Assembly (NCBI RefSeq): GCF_044466355.1
Contig: NZ_JBITMQ010000008.1
Location: forward strand, 124,001 to 188,000
Length of the DNA stretch: 64,000 nucleotides
Reading direction: 5' to 3'
Origin: Actinophytocola sp044466355
GTDB lineage: Bacteria; Actinomycetota; Actinomycetes; Mycobacteriales; Pseudonocardiaceae
Numbering within the stretch: position 1 is the stretch's first letter; every line of letters begins with the position of its first letter. Positions 59,886 to 64,000 of this stretch are shown piece by piece. The position numbers and the translations under genes are program-made. The notes beneath the pieces are model-generated. The model searched no databases and had not been told where the DNA came from. It saw only the letters and a list, made by a program, of their open reading frames with translations.

Positions 59886-62132
59886 ATGACCGACTTCAGC
59901 CAAGCTGGAGTGCACGAAACGACAGCCGTGATCGACAACGGCGGCTTCGGCAAGCGGAGCATCCGCTTCGAGACCGGCCGGTTCGCCCGGCAGGCCGCCG
60001 GCAGCGTCGTGGCCTACCTCGACGAGGAGACCATGCTGCTGTCCGCCACCACGGCGTCCAAGCAGCCCAAGGAGCACTTCGACTTCTTCCCGCTGACCGT
60101 GGACGTCGAGGAGCGCATGTACGCCGCGGGCCGCATCCCCGGCTCGTTCTTCCGCCGCGAAGGCCGTCCGTCGACCGACGCGATCCTGACCTGCCGCCTG
60201 ATCGACCGGCCGCTGCGCCCGTCGTTCGTGGACGGTCTGCGCAACGAGGTCCAGGTCGTCATCACGGTCCAGTCGCTCAACCCGCAGGACCTGTACGACG
60301 TGGTGGCGATCAACGCCGCGTCCGCGTCCACGCAGCTCGCCGGCCTGCCGTTCTCCGGCCCGGTCGGTGGCGTCCGGGTGGCGCTGATCGGTGAGCAGTG
60401 GGTCGCGTTCCCGACCCACGAGCAGCTCGAGAAGGCCGCGTTCGACATGGTCGTCGCGGGCCGCGTGGTCGAGTCCGGCGACGTCGCGATCATGATGGTC
60501 GAGGCCGAGGCGACCGAGAACGTGCTCGACCTGATCGCCGAGGGCCAGAAGGCGCCGACCGAGGAGGTCGTCGCGTCCGGTCTGGAGGCCGCGAAGCCGT
60601 TCATCAAGGTGCTGTGCGAGGCGCAGGCGCGCCTGGCGGAGGTCGCCGCGAAGGAGACCGCCGACTACCCGACCTACCCCGCCTACCAGCCGGACGCCCT
60701 GGAGGCCGTCACGGCCGCCGTGTCCGACGAGCTGGCCCAGGCGCTGACCATCGCGGGCAAGCAGGAGCGCGAGTCGAAGATCGACGAGCTCAAGGCCGCC
60801 ACCCTGGAGAAGGTGGGCGCGACCGAGGGCGGCGCGTTCGAGGGCCGCGAGAAGGAGGTCGGCGCCGCGTTCCGCGCGCTGAACAAGAAGCTGGTCCGCC
60901 AGCGCATCCTCCGCGACAAGGTCCGCATCGACGGCCGTGGCATCACCGACATCCGGCAGCTGTCCGCCGAGGTCGCCCTGATCCCGAGGGCGCACGGCTC
61001 GGCGCTGTTCGAGCGCGGCGAGACCCAGATCCTGGGTGTCACCACGCTGAACATGCTGCGCATGGAGCAGCAGATCGACTCGCTGTCGCCGGAGACGCAC
61101 AAGCGCTACCTGCACCACTACAACTTCCCGCCGTTCTCCACCGGTGAGACCGGCCGTGTCGGCTCGCCGAAGCGGCGCGAGATCGGCCACGGCGCGCTCG
61201 CCGAGCGGGCCCTGGTGCCGGTGCTGCCGAAGCGCGACGAGTTCCCGTACGCGATCCGCCAGGTCTCCGAGGCGCTGGGCTCCAACGGCTCGACCTCGAT
61301 GGGCTCGGTCTGCGCGTCCACGATGTCGCTGCTCAACGCCGGTGTGCCGCTGAAGGCACCGGTGTCCGGCATCGCCATGGGCCTGGTGTCCGACGAGGTC
61401 GACGGCGAGACCCGCTACGTCGCGCTGACCGACATCCTCGGCGCCGAGGACGCGTTCGGCGACATGGACTTCAAGGTCGCGGGCACCAAGGAGTTCGTGA
61501 CCGCGCTGCAGCTGGACACGAAGCTCGACGGCATCCCGTCCGACGTGCTCGCCGGTGCGCTGTCGCAGGCCCGCGACGCGCGCTACACGATCCTCGAGGT
61601 CATGGCCGAGGCCATCGACCGCCCGGACGAGATGAGCCCGTACGCGCCGCGCGTCACCAGCGTGAAGATCCCGGTCGACAAGATCGGCGAGGTCATCGGC
61701 CCGAAGGGCAAGATGATCAACTCGATCACCGAGGAGACCGGCGCCGACATCTCCATCGAGGACGACGGCACGATCTACGTCGGTGCGGCGGACGGCCCGT
61801 CCGCGGAGGCCGCGATCTCCAAGATCAACGCCATCGCCAACCCGCAGCTGCCGAAGGTCGGCGAGCGCTTCCTCGGCACCGTGGTGAAGACGGCCGCGTT
61901 CGGCGCGTTCGTCTCGCTGCTGCCGGGCAAGGACGGCCTCGTCCACATCTCGAAGCTGGGCAACGGCAAGCGCATCGGCAAGGTCGAGGACGTCGTCAAG
62001 GTCGGTGACAAGCTCCGCGTGGAGATCGCCGACATCGACCAGCGCGGCAAGATCAGCCTGGTGCCGGTCAAGGAGGACGCGCCGGAGAAGCCGGCCGACG
62101 CGCCCGCGGCCGACGCGCCCGCCGAGGCGTAA
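59886..62132 (+). CDS. pnp: Polyribonucleotide nucleotidyltransferase (PNPase)
   Basis: This 748-residue phosphorolytic 3'-exoribonuclease has two RNase PH domains (about 20-240 and 340-560) with a linker helix domain. KH follows ('KIPVDKIGEVIGPKGKMINSI') and then S1 ('LGTVVKTAAFGAFVSLLPGKDGLVHISKL'), ending in an acidic Ala/Pro tail. ATG 59886 follows GAGGAG with eight bases spacing; the frame stays open upstream to 59817 but without a ribosome site. Confidence 0.97.
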   Translation: MTDFSQAGVHETTAVIDNGGFGKRSIRFETGRFARQAAGSVVAYLDEETMLLSATTASKQPKEHFDFFPLTVDVEERMYAAGRIPGSFFRREGRPSTDAILTCRLIDRPLRPSFVDGLRNEVQVVITVQSLNPQDLYDVVAINAASASTQLAGLPFSGPVGGVRVALIGEQWVAFPTHEQLEKAAFDMVVAGRVVESGDVAIMMVEAEATENVLDLIAEGQKAPTEEVVASGLEAAKPFIKVLCEAQARLAEVAAKETADYPTYPAYQPDALEAVTAAVSDELAQALTIAGKQERESKIDELKAATLEKVGATEGGAFEGREKEVGAAFRALNKKLVRQRILRDKVRIDGRGITDIRQLSAEVALIPRAHGSALFERGETQILGVTTLNMLRMEQQIDSLSPETHKRYLHHYNFPPFSTGETGRVGSPKRREIGHGALAERALVPVLPKRDEFPYAIRQVSEALGSNGSTSMGSVCASTMSLLNAGVPLKAPVSGIAMGLVSDEVDGETRYVALTDILGAEDAFGDMDFKVAGTKEFVTALQLDTKLDGIPSDVLAGALSQARDARYTILEVMAEAIDRPDEMSPYAPRVTSVKIPVDKIGEVIGPKGKMINSITEETGADISIEDDGTIYVGAADGPSAEAAISKINAIANPQLPKVGERFLGTVVKTAAFGAFVSLLPGKDGLVHISKLGNGKRIGKVEDVVKVGDKLRVEIADIDQRGKISLVPVKEDAPEKPADAPAADAPAEA

Positions 62133-62137
62133 GCACG

Positions 62138-63460
62138 TTGGCACGTAGCGGCAACGGCACCCGGGTTCTCGAGCGGACCGACAGCGGGTGCGAGGTCAAG
62201 CGCACCGTGCTGCCGGGTGGCCTCCGGGTGATCACCGAGCACGTGCCGGGTGTGCGGTCGGCCTCGGTCGGCATCTGGGTGGGCGTGGGTTCCCGCGACG
62301 AACAGCAGTCCGTCGCGGGGGCCGCCCACTACCTCGAACACCTGCTGTTCAAGGGCACCGCGAAGCGTTCCGCGGTGACGATCGCCGAGGAGATCGACGC
62401 GGTCGGCGGTGAGCTCAACGCGTTCACCGCCAAGGAGCACACCTGCTACTACGCGCACGTCCTGGACAGCGACCTGCCGCTGGCCATGGACCTGGTGTGC
62501 GACGTGGTCTTCGACGCCCTGCTCGCCGAGCGGGACATGGAGATCGAGCGCAGTGTGGTCCTCGAGGAGATCGCCATGCGCGACGACGACCCCGAGGACC
62601 TGCTGCACGACAACTTCTGCTCGGCGCTGCTGACCGGCCACCCGCTCGGACGGCCGGTCCTCGGCACCGAGGAGTCGATCACCGGCATGAGCCGCACGGC
62701 GCTGAACGGGTTCTACAAGCGCCGGTACGCGATGCCGAAGATGGTGCTGGCCGCGGCGGGCAACATCGACCACGCGACCGTGCTGCGGCACGCGCGCAGG
62801 CTGCTGAAGGACCGGCTGACCGGTGACCGCCCGCCGGTGCCGCCCCGTTCCGGGCGTGCGCGGGTGGCGGCGCCGCAGAAGCTGGCGCTGCACACGGACG
62901 ACACCGAGCAGGCGCACCTGATGCTCGGCGTCCGTGCGCTGGACCGGCACGACCCCCGCCGGTGGACGCTGGGTGTGCTGAACACCGCGCTGGGCGGCGG
63001 GATGAGCTCGCGGCTGTTCCAGGAGGTGCGGGAGCGGCGCGGCCTGGCCTACCAGGTGTACTCGTCGGTCGCGTCCTACGCGGACACCGGGCACCTGTCG
63101 ATCTACGCGGGCTGCCAGCCGGACCGGCTGGGTTCGGTAGCCGGCGTCGTGCACTCGGTGGTGTCCGACGTGGTCCGCGACGGGTTCTCCGACGGCGAGG
63201 TGGCGCGGGCCAAGGGCCAGCTGCGGGGGAGTCTCGTGCTGGGCCTGGAGGACACCAGTTCGCGCATGTCGCGGATCGGCAAGGGCGAGTTGAGCTACGG
63301 CGAGTACCTGACCGTCGAGCAGACGCTGGAGAAGATCGACTCGGTGACCGCCGAGGACGTCGCTTCGCTCGCGGCCGTGCTGCTGGACCGGCCCACCGCG
63401 ACCGCGTTGGTCGGGCCCTACGCGCACGTCGACGACGTGCCCGCGGAAGTGTTGGGGTGA
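62138..63460 (+). CDS. M16 family zinc peptidase
   Basis: This 440-residue protein has the inverted zinc motif HYLEH (His64, Glu67, His68) and the second-half conserved 'GGGMSSRLFQEVRERRGLAYQVYS'. It is likely a processing peptidase or peptide-degrading enzyme (pitrilysin-like, as M. tuberculosis PepR). TTG 62138 is five bases after the pnp stop, and both are in one operon with dapB. Confidence 0.93.
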   Translation: MARSGNGTRVLERTDSGCEVKRTVLPGGLRVITEHVPGVRSASVGIWVGVGSRDEQQSVAGAAHYLEHLLFKGTAKRSAVTIAEEIDAVGGELNAFTAKEHTCYYAHVLDSDLPLAMDLVCDVVFDALLAERDMEIERSVVLEEIAMRDDDPEDLLHDNFCSALLTGHPLGRPVLGTEESITGMSRTALNGFYKRRYAMPKMVLAAAGNIDHATVLRHARRLLKDRLTGDRPPVPPRSGRARVAAPQKLALHTDDTEQAHLMLGVRALDRHDPRRWTLGVLNTALGGGMSSRLFQEVRERRGLAYQVYSSVASYADTGHLSIYAGCQPDRLGSVAGVVHSVVSDVVRDGFSDGEVARAKGQLRGSLVLGLEDTSSRMSRIGKGELSYGEYLTVEQTLEKIDSVTAEDVASLAAVLLDRPTATALVGPYAHVDDVPAEVLG

Positions 63461-63464
63461 TCTT

Positions 63465-64000
63465 GTGACGATCCGGGTCGGGGTGCTGGGTGCGCACGGG
63501 CGCATGGGCGCCGAGGTGTGCCGTGCCGTCGAGGCGGCGCCGGACATGGAGGTCGTCGCGCGGATCGACGCCGACGACTCGATGCGCGACCTGGCGGACG
63601 TCGGCGCCGAGGTGGTCGTGGACTTCACCCACCCCGACGTGGTGATGGACAACCTGCGGTTCTGTGTCGACCACGACATCCGTGTCGTGGTCGGCACGTC
63701 CGGCTTCACGCCGGAGCGGCAGGAGACGGTGCGCGGGTGGCTCTCGGACAAGCCGTCGCTCGGCGTGCTGATCGCGCCGAACTTCGCGCTCGGGGCGGTG
63801 CTGTCGATGAAGTTCGCGCAGCTCGCGGCGCGGTACTACCCGTCGGCGGAGATCATCGAGCTGCACCACGCGGGCAAGGCGGACGCCCCGTCGGGGACCG
63901 CGGCGCACACGGCGTCGCTGATCGCCGAGGCACGCGCGTCGGCGGGGCTCGGCACGGCGCCGGACGCGACCACGTCGGCGCTGGAGGGCGCGCGTGGAGC
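63465..64000 (+). CDS. dapB: 4-hydroxy-tetrahydrodipicolinate reductase, 3' end cut by window edge
   Basis: The visible 178 residues show the nucleotide-binding 'GVLGAHGRMGAEVCRAV', 'VVDFTHPDVVMDNLRF' and the substrate-binding 'LHHAGKADAPSGTAAHTASL'. It reduces the DapA product with NAD(P)H in lysine and diaminopimelate synthesis. GTG 63465 lies close after the peptidase stop. The C-terminus runs off the window. Confidence 0.95.
   Translation, partial: MTIRVGVLGAHGRMGAEVCRAVEAAPDMEVVARIDADDSMRDLADVGAEVVVDFTHPDVVMDNLRFCVDHDIRVVVGTSGFTPERQETVRGWLSDKPSLGVLIAPNFALGAVLSMKFAQLAARYYPSAEIIELHHAGKADAPSGTAAHTASLIAEARASAGLGTAPDATTSALEGARG

Noticed and set aside
59055..62144. A 1029-codon open frame on the minus strand across thpR, rpsO and pnp
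   Set aside because: It is entirely antisense to conserved genes, with biased composition and no recognisable motif; a GC-skew shadow.
1..64000. CRISPR arrays, tRNA or rRNA genes, prophage or integrase genes
   Set aside because: No regularly spaced repeats, tRNA T-loop patterns, rRNA-like stretches or integrase motifs were seen on either strand.

Overview
The window is a high-GC actinomycete chromosome segment. The lineage is most likely Pseudonocardiaceae-like (Saccharothrix/Lentzea/Actinosynnema type), but this is inferred from composition, a mycothione reductase gene and gene order, not from a species-level marker. Many genes start with GTG or TTG. Several appear to be leaderless, with a TANNNT -10 box 5-8 bases before the start codon. 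The order of the core genes (mtr, elaA-like, cobA/cysG, proS, a DUF4439 pair, rimP, nusA, ylxR, infB, rbfA, nrnA, MATE, truB, ribF, rpsO, pnp, M16 peptidase, dapB) follows the Mycobacterium tuberculosis mtr-to-dapB stretch as I remember it, with lineage-specific genes in between.

Region by region. 0-9.7 kb: a secreted protein cut by the window edge, mycothione reductase, a PEBP protein, an M48 protease coupled to an unknown protein, a TetR-controlled thioredoxin-fold/YHS pair, a secreted trypsin, a GNAT and BioF. 9.7-16.5 kb: a branched-chain-type ABC transporter operon (two ATPases, CoA ligase, two permeases, binding protein). 16.5-20.6 kb: CobL, a second trypsin, a redoxin and CobA. 20.6-25.4 kb: a non-coding gap with two DnaA-box matches, a DEAD-box helicase, a RIO kinase with a possible 17-codon leader, a VOC protein and MtnA. 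25.4-31.7 kb: ProS, a HAD hydrolase, a membrane protein behind paired operators, YjbQ, RidA, a compositionally odd patch and a class-V aminotransferase.

31.7-42.7 kb: the translation/transcription cluster rimP-nusA-ylxR-infB-DUF503-rbfA, then TetR, a MerR operon, a lipoprotein, a marR relic and NrnA. 42.7-50.0 kb: a sugar-uptake locus (lipoprotein, two permeases, MsiK-type ATPase, SIS-domain enzyme, GH109 glycosidase) that reads as amino-sugar uptake and catabolism. A DasR-like operator match precedes it, and a second shared motif lies upstream of the SIS and GH109 genes. 50.0-55.4 kb: a CGNR regulator, MATE and MFS transporters, a decayed IS/gene-relic patch, GNAT and TruB. 55.4-64.0 kb: a Tat-exported amidohydrolase, RibF, an HTH protein, ThpR, RpsO, PNPase, an M16 peptidase and DapB (cut by the edge).

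I did not find an obvious new multi-gene system; most of the window is ordinary core chromosome. The most unusual signal is an 82-bp element present twice, exactly filling the gap between the two permease genes of two unrelated ABC operons. Each copy can fold a 10-bp stem over the downstream start codon, and three stem base pairs differ in a compensatory way between copies. Other points worth checking are the DnaA-box/inverted-repeat gap at 20.6 kb, shared operator motifs in the sugar locus, a long-spacer MerR promoter, and a tryptophan-containing mini-ORF before the RIO kinase.
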